DNA of 64,000 nucleotides from DASUBV01 sp963725175 (GCA_963725175.1 CAVRXH010000006.1:3906001-3970000); one strand, 5' to 3'; positions 1 to 11,375 are shown, counted from the first letter of the stretch. The notes: generated by a model from the letters alone, not told the origin. Made by a program: numbers and translations.

Positions 1-1878
1 CCCTGCACGCTGCCTGGCTGCTGCTCGCGTTCCCGCTGTTCGGGGCGGTAGTCCTGCTCTGCGGCGGCAAGCGCACCAACTCCTGGGGACACCTGCTCGG
101 CGTGGCCATGCCCATCGCGGCGTTCTGCTACGCGGTGGTGGCCTTCATCGCGCTGCTCGGCGATCCCGCCACGGGCCGCAGCCGGGACCTGCACCTGTTC
201 CAGTGGATCTCGGTGGGCCGGTTCAACATCAACATCGGCCTGCTGCTCGACCCGCTGTCCATCTGCTTCGTGCTGCTGATCACCGGCGTCGGCTCGCTGA
301 TCCACATCTTCGCCGTCGGGTACATGGCAGAGGACCCGGAGCGGCGCCGGTTCTTCGGCTACATGAACCTGTTCCTGGCGGCCATGCTGCTGCTGGTGCT
401 GGCCGACAACTACCTCGGCCTGTACGCGGGCTGGGAGGGCGTGGGCCTCGCGTCCTACCTGCTGATCGGTTTCTGGCAGTTCAAGCCGGCCGCCGCCACC
501 GCCGCCAAGAAGGCGTTCATCGCCAACCGGGTCGGTGACGCGGGCCTGTCCCTGGCGATCATGCTGATGTTCGCCACCTTCGGCACCGTCACCTTCACCG
601 GGGTAGATCACACCGCCGCCTCGGCGGGCACGCCGGTGGTCACCGCGATCTGCCTGCTGCTGCTGCTCGGCGCCTGCGGCAAGTCCGCGCAGCTCCCGCT
701 CCAGTCCTGGCTGCTTGACGCGATGGAAGGCCCGACCCCGGTGTCGGCGCTGATCCACGCGGCCACCATGGTCACCGCGGGCGTCTACCTGATCGTCAGG
801 TCCGGGCCGCTGTTCAACCTGTCGGCCGACGCCCGGCTGGTCGTGACCATCGTCGGCGCGGCGACGCTGCTGTTCGGCGCGATCATCGGCTGCGCCAAGG
901 ACGACATCAAGAAGGCGCTGGCCGGGTCCACCATGAGCCAGATCGGCTACATGATGCTGGCCGCTGGCCTCGGCCCCGCCGGGTACGTGTTCGCCATCGC
1001 GCACCTGCTGGCGCACGGCTTCTTCAAGGCCGGGCTGTTCCTCGGGGCCGGCTCGGTGAAGCACTCCATGAACGACGAGGTCGACATGCGCCGGTTCGGC
1101 GGGCTGTGGAGGATCATGCCCGTCACCTTCGTGACCTTCCTGCTCGGCTACCTGGCGATCATCGGCGTCCCGCCGTTCTCCGGGTTCTTCACCAAGGACT
1201 CGATCGTCGACGCGGCCTTCGACAAGGGCGGCACCTCCGGCTGTCATCCTCGGCTGCGCCACCGTCCTCGGCGCCGCGATCACTGCCTTCTACATGAGCA
1301 GGGTCATGTTCATGACCTTCGCGGGCGAGAAGCGGTGGGAGGAAGACGCCCACCCGCACGAGGCCACCGCCGGTAATGACCGTGCCGATGGTCCTGCTGG
1401 CCGTCGGCTCGGTCTGCGCGGGCGGGTTCCTGATCCTGGGCAGCCGCGCTGGCCGACTTCCTGGCCCCGGTGACCGGCAAGCCCGCGGCCTCGCACGGCC
1501 TCTTCACCACGCCGGGCCTGGTGACGCTGGCGCTGGTGGTGGTCGGGCTCGGCCCTGGCCTACCTGATCTACGGGCGGCGGGACATCCCGCAGACCGCGC
1601 CGGCCGGCAACCCGATCACGGTCGCGGCCCGCAAGGATCTGTACGGCGACGCGATCAACGAGTCGCTGCTGATGCGGCCAGGACAGTGGCTGACCCGGCT
1701 GTCGGTGTTCTTCGATAACCGGGGCGTGGACGGACTGGTCAACACCGTGGCCGCCACCTTCGGCGGTACCTCGGGGCGGATGCGCAAGGTGCAGACCGGG
1801 CTGGTCCGCTCCTACGCGCTTTCCATGTTCGTCGGGGCCGCGCTGCTGGTCGGCGCGCTCCTTCTGGTCAGGCTCTAG
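1..1878 (+). pseudogene. nuoL: NADH-quinone oxidoreductase subunit L, 5' partial and frameshifted
   Basis: Membrane proton-pumping subunit of respiratory complex I. The gene begins before the window. Up to about 1240 the frame gives a clear NuoL core, with GWEGVGLASYLLIGFW and GKSAQLPLQSWL followed by the HAATMVTAGVYL helix. Four frame changes then follow, near 1240, 1370, 1445 and 1553. Each is explained by one extra G or C, and after correction the C-terminus reads on smoothly through YGDAINESLLMRPGQW to the stop at 1878. nuoM starts 22 bases later. Other copies of complex I may exist outside the window. Either the gene is dead or this 300-base stretch holds insertion errors; the clean homology between breaks favours errors or a very recent lesion. 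Family identity is certain. Confidence 0.9.
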
Positions 1879-1900
1879 AGCTGGTGAGGCTGCGGATCCC

Positions 1901-3505
1901 ATGAGCAATTTCCCCTGGCTGACCGTCGCGGGCGCGATCCCGCTCGTCGGCGCTATCGCGATCTCGCTGACGCCGGGCAGGTCCGCGCCGGGCGGCGACG
2001 CCGACCGGCAGGCGCGGGCCAAGCTGGTCAAGATCATCGCGCTGGTCACCACGCTGGCCACGCTGGGCGTCACGATCGCGATGGCGGTCCAGTTCAAGCC
2101 GGGCGGCCCGCAGTTCCAGTTCGCGCAGACCTATCAGTGGATCCCGCAGTTCGGCGTGCACTACGCGGTCGGCGTGGACGGCATCGCGCTGGTGCTCATC
2201 CTGATGTCCGTCGTCCTGATGCCCGTCGTGGTACTGGCCTCCTGGAACGACGCGGAGGGCACCGCGGGACCGGCCGGCGCCCCGCCGCCACGGCGCAGCG
2301 TGAAGACCTACTTCGCGCTGATGCTGGTGCTGGAGACGATGATGATCGGCGTCTTCGCGGCCACCGACATCTTCCTGTTCTACGTGTTCTTCGAGGCCAT
2401 GCTCATCCCGATGTACTTCATGATCGGGAGCTACGGCGTCGGCCAGCGGCAGTACGCGGCGGTCAAGTTCCTGCTCTACAGCCTGTTCGGCGGGCTGCTC
2501 ATGCTGGTCGCCGTCATCGCGCTTTACGTGTACTCGCTGCAGGCCGGGCACGGCACCTTCCTGTTCACCCAGCTTGAGCACCTGACGCTGAGCCCGACCG
2601 CGAGCAAGTGGCTGTTCCTCGGCTTCTTCGTCGCCTTCGCGATCAAGGCACCACTGTGGCCGTTCCATACCTGGCTGCCCGACGCCGCGGCGTCGGCCCA
2701 GCCCGGCGCGGCCGTGCTGCTGGTCGGCGTGCTGGACAAGGTCGGCACGTTCGGGATGATCAGGTACTGCCTGGAGCTGTTCCCCTCGGCCGCGCACTAC
2801 TTCACCCCGCTGGTCATCGCGCTGGCCGTCGTCGGCATCCTGTACGGGGCGGTGGTCGCGATCGGCCAGCGGGACCTCAAGCGGCTGATCGCCTACACCT
2901 CGGTGTCCCACTTCGGCCTGATCACCCTGGGCATCTTCGCGATGACCAGCGAGGGCCAGTCGGGCGCGACGCTCTACATGGTGAACCACGGCTTCGCCAC
3001 CGGCGCGCTGTTCATCATCGCGGGCTTCATGATCTCCCGGCGCCGGTCCCAGCTCATCGCCGACTACGGCGGCGTGCAGAAGGTCGCCCCGATGCTGGCC
3101 GGCCTGTTCCTGATCGCCGGCCTGGCCGGCCTGGCGCTGCCTGGCCTGTCCACCTTCGTCAGCGAGTTCCTCGTCCTGGTCGGCACCTTCACCAGGTACG
3201 AGGCCGCCGCCGTGCTGGCCACCGCCGGGATCATCCTGGCCGCCGTCTACATCCTGTGGATGTACCAGCGCACCATGACGGGCCCGGTCACCGAAGAAGT
3301 CGCCAGCATGCCGGACCTCAAGGCGCGCGAGCTGTGGGCCGTGGTCCCGCTGATCGCGCTGATCGTCGCGCTCGGCGTCTACCCGCAGCCGATCCTCAAG
3401 ATCATCAACCCGGCGGTACACCAGACGCTCGCCCAGGTCCATTCCCCTGATCCGATCCCGCCGCACCCCGCCACCGCGGCCGGGCATGAAGGGAGCTCCC
3501 GGTGA
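1901..3505 (+). CDS. nuoM: NADH-quinone oxidoreductase subunit M
   Basis: 534-residue multi-spanning antiporter-like subunit of complex I, usual length for actinomycetes. Recognisable by FFEAMLIPMYFMIGSYG around residue 165, the loop KAPLWPFHTWLPDAAASAQ (about 250-270) and KRLIAYTSVSHFGLITLG (about 328-345), which hold the conserved Glu, Lys and His residues of the proton channel. It follows nuoL by 22 bases and its stop overlaps the nuoN start by 4 bases (GTGA), so the three genes are one operon. Frame intact throughout, unlike nuoL. Confidence 0.96.
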   Translation: MSNFPWLTVAGAIPLVGAIAISLTPGRSAPGGDADRQARAKLVKIIALVTTLATLGVTIAMAVQFKPGGPQFQFAQTYQWIPQFGVHYAVGVDGIALVLILMSVVLMPVVVLASWNDAEGTAGPAGAPPPRRSVKTYFALMLVLETMMIGVFAATDIFLFYVFFEAMLIPMYFMIGSYGVGQRQYAAVKFLLYSLFGGLLMLVAVIALYVYSLQAGHGTFLFTQLEHLTLSPTASKWLFLGFFVAFAIKAPLWPFHTWLPDAAASAQPGAAVLLVGVLDKVGTFGMIRYCLELFPSAAHYFTPLVIALAVVGILYGAVVAIGQRDLKRLIAYTSVSHFGLITLGIFAMTSEGQSGATLYMVNHGFATGALFIIAGFMISRRRSQLIADYGGVQKVAPMLAGLFLIAGLAGLALPGLSTFVSEFLVLVGTFTRYEAAAVLATAGIILAAVYILWMYQRTMTGPVTEEVASMPDLKARELWAVVPLIALIVALGVYPQPILKIINPAVHQTLAQVHSPDPIPPHPATAAGHEGSSR

Positions 3506-5088
3506 CCGGGACTGTAGCCGCGCTGGCGCCGACCATCACGGCGCCGCGGATCGAGTGGAGCCAGCTGTCCCCGATCCTGCTGGTGTTCGGCGCCGCGATC
3601 GTCGGGGTGCTGGTCGAGGCGTTCGCGCCGCGCGTGCTGCGGCGGCCGCTGCACGTCGCGCTGACCCTCGGCGGCATCGCCGGGGCGTTCGTGCTGACCG
3701 TGGCCGTCGCCGCCAGCAGCAAGGTCTTCGGGCACGGCAGCGTCGGCCATGTCGCGGCAGTCGGCGCGGTGGCGGTGGACCGGCCCACGCTGTTCCTCCA
3801 GGGCACCATCCTGGTGCTGGCCTTCGTCAGCGTGCTGCTGATCGCCGAGTCCTCGCACGAGGTCAGCCCGTTCGCGGCGCAGGCCGCGGCGGTGCCGGGC
3901 AGCGCCGAGGAGCGCGAGGGCCTGCTGGCCGGGCTCACCCATACCGAGGTCTACCCGCTCACCCTGTTCGCCATCGGCGGCATGCTGCTGTTCCCGGCGG
4001 CCAACGACCTGCTGACCATGTTCGTGGCCCTGGAAGTGCTGTCCCTGCCGCTGTACCTGCTGTGCGGGCTGGCCCGGCGGCGCCGGCTGCTCTCCCAGGA
4101 GGCGGCCATGAAGTACTTCCTGCTCGGCGCGTTCTCCTCGGCCTTCTTCATCTTCGGCGTGGCCATGCTCTACGGGTACGCCGGCTCGGTACGGCTGTCG
4201 GCCATCGCCGCCGCCGCGCAGACCGGCACCGCATCGGCAACCCTGCTGTACGCGGGCATCGCGCTGACCGGCATCGGGCTGCTGTTCAAGATCGGCGCGG
4301 TGCCGTTCCAGAGCTGGAAGCCCGACGTCTACCAGGGCGCCCCCACCCCGATCACCGCGCTGATGGCCTCCTGCACCCTGGTGTCGGCGTTCGGCGCGTT
4401 GCTGCGGGTGTTCTACGTGGCCTTCGGCCAGCTCACCTGGGACTGGCGGCCGGCCATGTGGGGCGTGGCGATCCTCACCATGCTGGTCGGGTCGATCGTC
4501 GCGATCACCCAGACCGACGTGAAGCGGCTGCTCGCCTACTCCTCCATCGCGCAGGCCGGCTACATCCTGACCGGCGTGGTGGCCGCGAACGCCGCCGGGC
4601 TGTCCGGCAGCTTGTTCTACCTGGCCGCCTACGGCTTCGCCACGGTCGGCGCGTTCGCGATCGTGACCCTGGTCCGCGACCAGGCGGGCGAGGCCGCGCA
4701 CCTGTCCCGCTGGGCCGGCCTCGGCAAGCGGTCGCCGCTGGTCGCCGGGGTCTTCGCCCTGTTCCTGATCGCCTTCGCCGGCATCCCGCTGACCAGCGGG
4801 TTCACCGGCAAGTTCGCCGTGTTCCGCGCGGCGATCGCGGGCGGGGCGCTGCCGCTGGTGATCGTCGGCGTGATCGCCAGCGCCATCCTGGCCTTCCCGT
4901 ACGTCCGGGTGATCGTGCTCATGTTCTTCAGCGATCCGGCCCCCGACGGCCCGGCCATCGTCCGGCCGAGCGCGTTCACCAGCATCGCCGTCGCGGTCGG
5001 CGCGCTGGCCACACTGGTACTCGGCATCGTCCCGCAGCCGCTGCTGAGCCTGGCTAACCATGCGGCCAGCCAGCTCTTCGTGCGCTAG
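3502..5088 (+). CDS. nuoN: NADH-quinone oxidoreductase subunit N
   Basis: 528-residue membrane subunit of complex I, again antiporter-like. Signature segments are FKIGAVPFQSWKPDVYQGAP (about residue 263-282) with PTPITALMA following, and DVKRLLAYSSIAQAGYILTG (about 336-355). GTG start at 3502 is set by the 4-base overlap with nuoM. It ends the nuo operon; the next gene, a polyprenyl synthase, starts about 135 bases later, the usual neighbour of nuoN in actinomycetes because complex I passes electrons to menaquinone. Confidence 0.96.
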   Translation: MTGTVAALAPTITAPRIEWSQLSPILLVFGAAIVGVLVEAFAPRVLRRPLHVALTLGGIAGAFVLTVAVAASSKVFGHGSVGHVAAVGAVAVDRPTLFLQGTILVLAFVSVLLIAESSHEVSPFAAQAAAVPGSAEEREGLLAGLTHTEVYPLTLFAIGGMLLFPAANDLLTMFVALEVLSLPLYLLCGLARRRRLLSQEAAMKYFLLGAFSSAFFIFGVAMLYGYAGSVRLSAIAAAAQTGTASATLLYAGIALTGIGLLFKIGAVPFQSWKPDVYQGAPTPITALMASCTLVSAFGALLRVFYVAFGQLTWDWRPAMWGVAILTMLVGSIVAITQTDVKRLLAYSSIAQAGYILTGVVAANAAGLSGSLFYLAAYGFATVGAFAIVTLVRDQAGEAAHLSRWAGLGKRSPLVAGVFALFLIAFAGIPLTSGFTGKFAVFRAAIAGGALPLVIVGVIASAILAFPYVRVIVLMFFSDPAPDGPAIVRPSAFTSIAVAVGALATLVLGIVPQPLLSLANHAASQLFVR

Positions 5089-5223
5089 CTGGCGGTGCCC
5101 GGTCCTCCGGGTGTCTGGCCGTCTGGGCGGGGGCATACCGCAGGTGACCTTGGCATGCGCATATCTTGGTGATTGCCGGCGATGCCCGCTGGCGCCGCCG
5201 GCTGGCTAACGAGGGAGCCCGAA

Positions 5224-6216
5224 GTGATCACCGCTGGAGTTGACCTGAGCGACGCGACGCTGGCGTCTGAGGTCGCTGCCGGCCTCGCCGGTGTCGAAGA
5301 GATGCTGCGGGCCACCGCGCGGGCCGAGCACGAGGTGCTGACCGAGGCCTCCGCGCACCTGATCGAGGCCGGCGGCAAGCGGCTCCGCCCGCTGCTGGTG
5401 CTGCTCGCGGCCCAGTTCGGGGACCCCGACGACAAGCGCGTCGTGCCCGCCGCCGTGGCCACCGAGCTGACCCACCTGGCGACCCTGTACCACGACGACG
5501 TCATGGACGAGGCCGACATCCGCAGGGACACCCCCAGCGCCAACTCCCGGTGGAACAACACCATCGCGATCCTGACCGGCGATTTCCTGTTCGCCAGGGC
5601 CTCGCAGATCCTCGCCGACCTAGGCGCGGAGGCGATCAGGATCCAGGCGGAGACCTTCAGCAGGCTGGTCACCGGGCAGGTCGCCGAGACAGTCGGCCCC
5701 CGGCCGGGCGAGGACCCCTACGAGCACTACCTGAGCGTGATCACCGAGAAGACCGGGTCGCTGATCGCCACCTCCGGCCGGTTCGGCGGGATGTTCTCCG
5801 GGGCGCCCGGCTGGGTGATCGACCGGATCACCCCGGCCTGCGCCGCGCTCGGCGTCGCCTACCAGCTCTCCGACGACATCCTCGACGTGGCCAGCGACCG
5901 GGCGCAGTCCGGCAAGACACCGGGCACCGACCTGCGCGAGGGGGTCAGGACCCTGCCGGTGCTGCACGCGCTGCGCACCGCCGGGCCGCGGGACGGCCGC
6001 CTGGTCGAGTTGCTCAATCACGGCGAGCTGACCGACCAGGCCGAGCACGCCGAGGCGCTGGCGCTGCTGCGCGCCCACCCGGCCATGGAGATGGCGCGGG
6101 CCGACCTGAAGAGCTGGACGGAGCAGGCCAGGGCCGAGATCCGCGAGCTGCCCGATGTCCCCGCCAGGGCCGCGTTCGAGGAATTCTGCGAGTTCGTCGT
6201 AGGACGCAGCGGGTAA
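5224..6216 (+). CDS. trans-polyprenyl diphosphate synthase (menaquinone side chain)
   Basis: Chain-elongating E-type isoprenyl synthase, 330 residues with the GTG start at 5224, which follows an AACGAGGGAG ribosome site; a TTG at 5173 would add 17 poorly conserved residues. The first aspartate-rich motif reads HDDVMDEADIRRD (about residue 88-100) and the second is LSDDILD (about 216-222); GGKRLRP (about 46-52) is the substrate-binding start of the family. By context (directly after nuoN) it probably makes the polyprenyl tail of menaquinone, like heptaprenyl or octaprenyl synthases. Chain length cannot be read from the sequence. Possibly on its own transcript. Confidence 0.9.
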   Translation: MITAGVDLSDATLASEVAAGLAGVEEMLRATARAEHEVLTEASAHLIEAGGKRLRPLLVLLAAQFGDPDDKRVVPAAVATELTHLATLYHDDVMDEADIRRDTPSANSRWNNTIAILTGDFLFARASQILADLGAEAIRIQAETFSRLVTGQVAETVGPRPGEDPYEHYLSVITEKTGSLIATSGRFGGMFSGAPGWVIDRITPACAALGVAYQLSDDILDVASDRAQSGKTPGTDLREGVRTLPVLHALRTAGPRDGRLVELLNHGELTDQAEHAEALALLRAHPAMEMARADLKSWTEQARAEIRELPDVPARAAFEEFCEFVVGRSG

Positions 6217-6287
6217 GCAGGTCGGCACGGCGCCCGCGCCCGCGGGGGGAGCCCGGGCGAGCGCCGCCGGGCGACATGGGGGGAAAC

Positions 6288-6992
6288 ATGCGGATGCGCG
6301 ACATGATCACGGTGTGCGGGCTGTGCGCCGGGGCGGCCCTCGCGGTCGCGGCGTGCGGCAGCTCGGGTTCTTCCGGCTCGGCCGCCGCGCCGTCCCTGAC
6401 CGCGTCCCAGCTCGTCTCGCAGATGCGGACGGCGGTCCGCGACGCGAGCAGCGTGCACCTGGACGGCCAGGTGACCAGCGGCGGCCGGCCGCTCGGGCTC
6501 AACCTGGGCGTCCGGCGGGCCGGCGGCCTGGCCGGGACCATCACCAGGGGCGGCGTTCCGCTGCGGCTGATCGGCACCGGAAATCAGGTCTACGTGCAGG
6601 CGACACCCGGCTTCCTGCGCGAGCTGCGCGCCTCGGCAGCCGTGTGCGCCGTGATGTGCGGCAAGTACGTCCAGATGAACGGCTCGCAGGCGCGGAGCCT
6701 GGACCACAGCCTGAGCATGGGCAGCCTGACCGGCGCCCTCACCAGGGCCGCGCCCAAGTTCACCAGGTCGGGCACCACCACGGTCAACGGCCAGCCCGCC
6801 GTGGTGCTGCGCACGGCTGACGGCGCCACCCTGGACGTCGCCGCGCGGGGCAAGCCCTATCCGCTGCGGGTAGTGGCCTCTCGCACCGGGGAGACCATCA
6901 GGTTCTCCCAGTGGGACAAGGTCCCCGCGCCCGCGCCGCCGCCCGCCGGTCAGGTGATCAACCTGAACCAGCTAAAAGCAGGCAGCAGCTAG
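6288..6992 (+). CDS. LolA/LppX-like lipoprotein
   Basis: Predicted secreted lipoprotein of about 234 residues. ATG at 6288 is preceded by GGGGGGAAAC; an ATG at 6276 is the other option. Residues 1-20 form a hydrophobic signal ending in the lipobox VAACG, with lipidation expected at that Cys, followed by a Ser/Gly/Ala linker. The body starts with TASQLVSQMRTAVRDASSVH and alternates short strands such as VQATPGFLRE and NGQPAVVLR, the pattern of LppX/LprG/LolA-like proteins that hold lipids in a half-barrel. Function and ligand are unknown; membrane anchoring on the outer face is inferred from the signal. Confidence 0.75.
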   Translation: MRMRDMITVCGLCAGAALAVAACGSSGSSGSAAAPSLTASQLVSQMRTAVRDASSVHLDGQVTSGGRPLGLNLGVRRAGGLAGTITRGGVPLRLIGTGNQVYVQATPGFLRELRASAAVCAVMCGKYVQMNGSQARSLDHSLSMGSLTGALTRAAPKFTRSGTTTVNGQPAVVLRTADGATLDVAARGKPYPLRVVASRTGETIRFSQWDKVPAPAPPPAGQVINLNQLKAGSS

Positions 6993-7002
6993 CATCTAAG
7001 CG

Positions 7003-7839
7003 ATGGACACCACTGGGCGCAGCGCGGGCAACGGCGAGTCCGCTGACCCGGACAGCCGGGCACCCGCCCGCAGCGACTTCGTCCAGTCGCTCGATCGCGG
7101 CCTGGCGGTGATCCGCGCCTTCGGCCCGGACCGGGAGCGGCTGTCCCTCAGCGAGGTGGCCAGGGCCACCGGCCTGACCAGGGCGGCCGCCCGGCGGTTC
7201 CTGCTGACCCTGGTCAGCCTGGGATACGTGCGCAGCGACGGCCGCGAGTTCTCGCTGCGGCCCCGGGTGCTGGAGCTTGGCTACGCCTACCTGTCCGGGC
7301 TGTCCCTGCCCGACGTGGCCGCGCCGCACATGGAAGAGCTGGTCGCCCGGCTGCACGAGTCCTCCTCGATCTCGGTGCTGGACGGCCAGCACGTCGTCTA
7401 CGTCGTCCGGGTGCCCACCAAGCGGATCATGACCGTGGCGATCTCCGTCGGGACCAGGTTCCCCGCCTACGCCACGTCCATGGGCCGGGTGCTGCTCGCC
7501 GGGCTGCCCCCGGCCGAGCTTGACCGGTACCTGGAGCAGGCCGAGCTGACGCCGCTGACCGCGCGGACGGTCACCGACCAGGCCCGGCTGCGGGAGATCC
7601 TGGCCGGCGTCGCCGAGCAGGGCTACGCCGTCGTGGACCAGGAGCTCGAAGAGGGCCTGCGGGCGGTCGCCGCGCCGATCAGGGGCGCCGCCGATGTCGG
7701 GTCCGCGGCCATCAACGTGTCCGCGCACGCCAGCCGGATCAGCATGGCCGCGCTGCACTCCGAGATCCTGCCGACGCTGCTGGAGACCGCCAGGCAGATC
7801 GAGGCTGACCTGCGCGCCCAGGGTGTCGTGCCCGCCTAG
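7003..7839 (+). CDS. IclR family transcriptional regulator
   Basis: 278-residue regulator. A winged helix-turn-helix occupies about residues 25-85 (FVQSLDRGLAVIRAFG, then LSEVARATGLTRAAARRFL) and the IclR effector domain about 95-270 (RLHESSSISVLDGQHVVYV, FPAYATSMGRVLLAG). The closest look is to the PcaR/PobR branch, which senses aromatic acids or dicarboxylates, but the ligand here is not known. The following ABC transporter operon on the same strand, 187 bases on, is a reasonable target. Starts 10 bases after the lipoprotein gene stop. Confidence 0.9.
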   Translation: MDTTGRSAGNGESADPDSRAPARSDFVQSLDRGLAVIRAFGPDRERLSLSEVARATGLTRAAARRFLLTLVSLGYVRSDGREFSLRPRVLELGYAYLSGLSLPDVAAPHMEELVARLHESSSISVLDGQHVVYVVRVPTKRIMTVAISVGTRFPAYATSMGRVLLAGLPPAELDRYLEQAELTPLTARTVTDQARLREILAGVAEQGYAVVDQELEEGLRAVAAPIRGAADVGSAAINVSAHASRISMAALHSEILPTLLETARQIEADLRAQGVVPA

Positions 7840-7923
7840 GGCGGGTCCCGCCTGTCCCGTTTCACCGCATTTCCCGCTTGATTCCTGCCGGAATTCACCG
7901 GCTTACCGCCTGTGCGCGGACTG

Positions 7924-7954
7924 TTGACAGTCGCGGATTCTGCGTGCTTAAGTT
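7924..7954 (+). promoter_or_regulatory. candidate promoter of the Liv-type transporter operon
   Basis: A perfect TTGACA sits at 7924-7929 and a TTAAGT hexamer at 7948-7953 (18-base spacing), about 75 bases before the start of the substrate-binding gene. Just downstream the segment 7951-7995 holds partly symmetric GCGCATGC and TAAGCGAAC blocks that could be an IclR operator. The -10 match is modest. Confidence 0.4.
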
Positions 7955-8026
7955 CTACAGTGCGCATGCTCGTACGCTAAGCGAACAACTTGGCGACGTG
8001 CCCGCCGCTGACCTAAAGGAGACGGA

Positions 8027-9376
8027 ATGAACCGTCTAGGTGCGGATGCCGCGGTGCTGCCCGATCAGCCGATCGCGCGGCGCTCTTTGCTCAAGGGAGC
8101 GGGGGCGGGCGCGCTAGCCGTCGGGGCCGGCGGATTCCTCGCCGCCTGCGGGTCCGGGCTGAAGGGGGCCGGCGGGTCGTCCGCGACGGGCACCATCAAC
8201 ATCGGCTTCATCACGCCGCTGACCGGCCCGCTCGCCGGGTTCGCCTCCGGCGATCAGTTCGTGCTCAAGCAGATCAAGGCCAGCGGGGCATTCGCCCACG
8301 GCATCAAGGTCGGCGGGAAGACCTACAAGGTCAAGGTCACTGTCGCGGACAGCCAGTCCAGCCCGACCAGGGCCGGCCAGGTCGCGCAGCAGCTCATCCT
8401 GCAGAACAAGGTGGACCTGGTCCTCACCACCTCCACCCCGGAGACCACCAACCCGGTGGCCGCGCAGTGCGAGAAGCAGCAGACGCCCTGCCTGTCCACG
8501 GTGGTGCCGTGGGAGTCCTGGTACGCCGGGCTCGGCGGCAACCCGGTCAAGCCGACGCAGACCTTTACCTACTGCACCATGTTCTTCTTCGGGCTCAAGG
8601 AGTTCCAGGGCTGCTTCGTGCCCATGTGGAACCGGGTCCAGAACAACAAGGTCGTCGCCTGCATGTACCCGAACGACGCCGACGGCAACGCGTTCCGCGG
8701 CGGCTTCGAGCCGCTGATCAAGGCCTCGCACTACCAGGTCGTCGACGGCGGCGCCTACGCCGACGGGACCACCGATTACACCTCGATGATCACCGAGTTC
8801 AAGAACAAGCACTGCGAGCTATACAGCAACTGCCCGCTGCCACCCGACTTCAACACCTTCTGGAAGCAGGCCGCGCAGCAGGGCTGGAAGCCAAAGCTCG
8901 CCACCGTCGCCAAGGTGCTGCTGTTCCCGGACGACACCAAGGCCCTCGGCTCGCTGGTCACCAACATCGCCACCGACTCCTGGTGGGGACCTTACATGCC
9001 CTACACCTCCTCGCTCACCGGCGAGACCGCCTCGGCCCTGGCCAGCGCCTACCAGAGCAGCACCGGCAACGAGTGGGTGCAGTCGATCGGCTCCTCCTAC
9101 GCGCTGTTCGAGGTAGCCAAGGAGGCGTTCGCCGCGGCCAGCGACCCGCACGACCGCAAGGACGTGGCCAACGCCCTGCACCACGTCAGCTACAGCGGCA
9201 TGTGCGGCGCCATCAACTTCGCCGGCGGCCCCGCACCCGGCGTCGGGATCATCCCCCCGGTCGGCGTGCAGTGGAAGAAGTCCACCGGGCAGTACCCGTT
9301 CGAGATGCAGGTCGTCGACAACTCGCTGAACCCGAACGTCAAGGTCCAGGCCAAGCTCGAGCCCACGAATGCCTGA
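8027..9376 (+). CDS. branched-chain amino acid-type ABC transporter substrate-binding protein
   Basis: 449-residue periplasmic-binding-type lipoprotein (type 1 fold, LivK/AmiC-like). ATG follows a strong AAAGGAGA site. The N-terminus has a twin-arginine-like RRSLLKGAGAGALAVGA followed by a lipobox LAACGS, so Tat export and lipid anchoring are likely. The mature part starts with TINIGFITPLTGPLAGFA, the usual first strand and loop of the family. It heads an operon with LivG, LivF, LivH and LivM. The ligand could be an amino acid, amide, urea or an aromatic acid; the sequence does not decide. Confidence 0.9.
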   Translation: MNRLGADAAVLPDQPIARRSLLKGAGAGALAVGAGGFLAACGSGLKGAGGSSATGTINIGFITPLTGPLAGFASGDQFVLKQIKASGAFAHGIKVGGKTYKVKVTVADSQSSPTRAGQVAQQLILQNKVDLVLTTSTPETTNPVAAQCEKQQTPCLSTVVPWESWYAGLGGNPVKPTQTFTYCTMFFFGLKEFQGCFVPMWNRVQNNKVVACMYPNDADGNAFRGGFEPLIKASHYQVVDGGAYADGTTDYTSMITEFKNKHCELYSNCPLPPDFNTFWKQAAQQGWKPKLATVAKVLLFPDDTKALGSLVTNIATDSWWGPYMPYTSSLTGETASALASAYQSSTGNEWVQSIGSSYALFEVAKEAFAAASDPHDRKDVANALHHVSYSGMCGAINFAGGPAPGVGIIPPVGVQWKKSTGQYPFEMQVVDNSLNPNVKVQAKLEPTNA

Positions 9377-9396
9377 CCCCGCGGCCGACCGCGCCG

Positions 9397-10190
9397 ATGG
9401 GTGAGACCGGGCCGCCGCTGCTGGAGCTCGACGGGATCACCAAGAGCTTCGGCGCCGTGGTGGTCGCGGACGGCCTGTCGCTGCGCGTCGGCGACGGCGA
9501 CATGGTCGGCATCGTCGGGCCGAACGGGGCCGGCAAGACCAGCCTGTTCAGCATGATCTCCGGCGACCTGCGGCCCGACGCCGGACAGGTCAGGCTGAAC
9601 GGCACCCCGGTCACCCGGCTCGGCCCCGCCGCCCGGTGCCGGCTCGGGATCGGGCGCACCTACCAGACGCCGCGGCCGTTCGGCGCGATGACGGTCTTCG
9701 AGAACGTGCTGGTCGCCGTGCAGCAGGGCGCCGGGCTGCGGCGGAAGGCCAGCTACCAGCGCGCCGTCGGCGTGCTGGAGCGATCCGGGCTGGCCGCCGA
9801 GGCGAACAGCCCCGCCGACCGGCTCGGCCTGCTGCAGCGCAAGCGGCTGGAACTGGCCAGGGCGCTGGCCACCGGGCCGCGGCTGCTGCTGCTCGATGAG
9901 GTGGCCGGCGGGCTCACCGACCCCGAGGTCGCCCAGCTCGTCGAGATCGTCACCGCGATCCGGCGCGACGGGGTCGCGGTGATCTGGATCGAGCATGTGG
10001 TCCGCGCCCTCACGGCCACCGTGACCCGGCTGCTCTGCCTGGCCGGCGGCAGCTTCGTCGGCGACGGCGCGCCCGCGCAGGTGCTCGCGCTGCCCAGGGT
10101 CCGCGAGGTGTTCCTCGGCACCGAGGTCAGCACCTCGCTGACCAGGACAGGAAACGAGCCCGCGGCCGGGCCGGAGCCGGCGGCCGGGCC

Positions 10191-10194
<4 letters not shown>
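9397..10194 (+). CDS. livG: ABC transporter ATP-binding protein, LivG type
   Basis: 265-residue cytoplasmic ATPase of the Liv-type importer. Walker A is GPNGAGKTS (about residue 41-49), the Q-loop follows at RTYQTPRPFGAMTVFENV, and Walker B is RLLLLDEVAGGL (about 165-176). The signature motif is degenerate: LGLLQRKRLELARALA instead of LSGGQ, as is common in LivG. ATG at 9397 is chosen because homology starts at LLELDGITKSFG right after it. It lies 20 bases after the substrate-binding gene and overlaps the start of the LivF gene by 4 bases. Confidence 0.9.

Positions 10195-11375
<1,181 letters not shown>

Noticed and set aside
1868..3487. 539-codon minus-strand frame over nuoM
   Set aside because: Antisense shadow; repetitive DQR/GDQ composition typical of the complement of GC-rich coding DNA.
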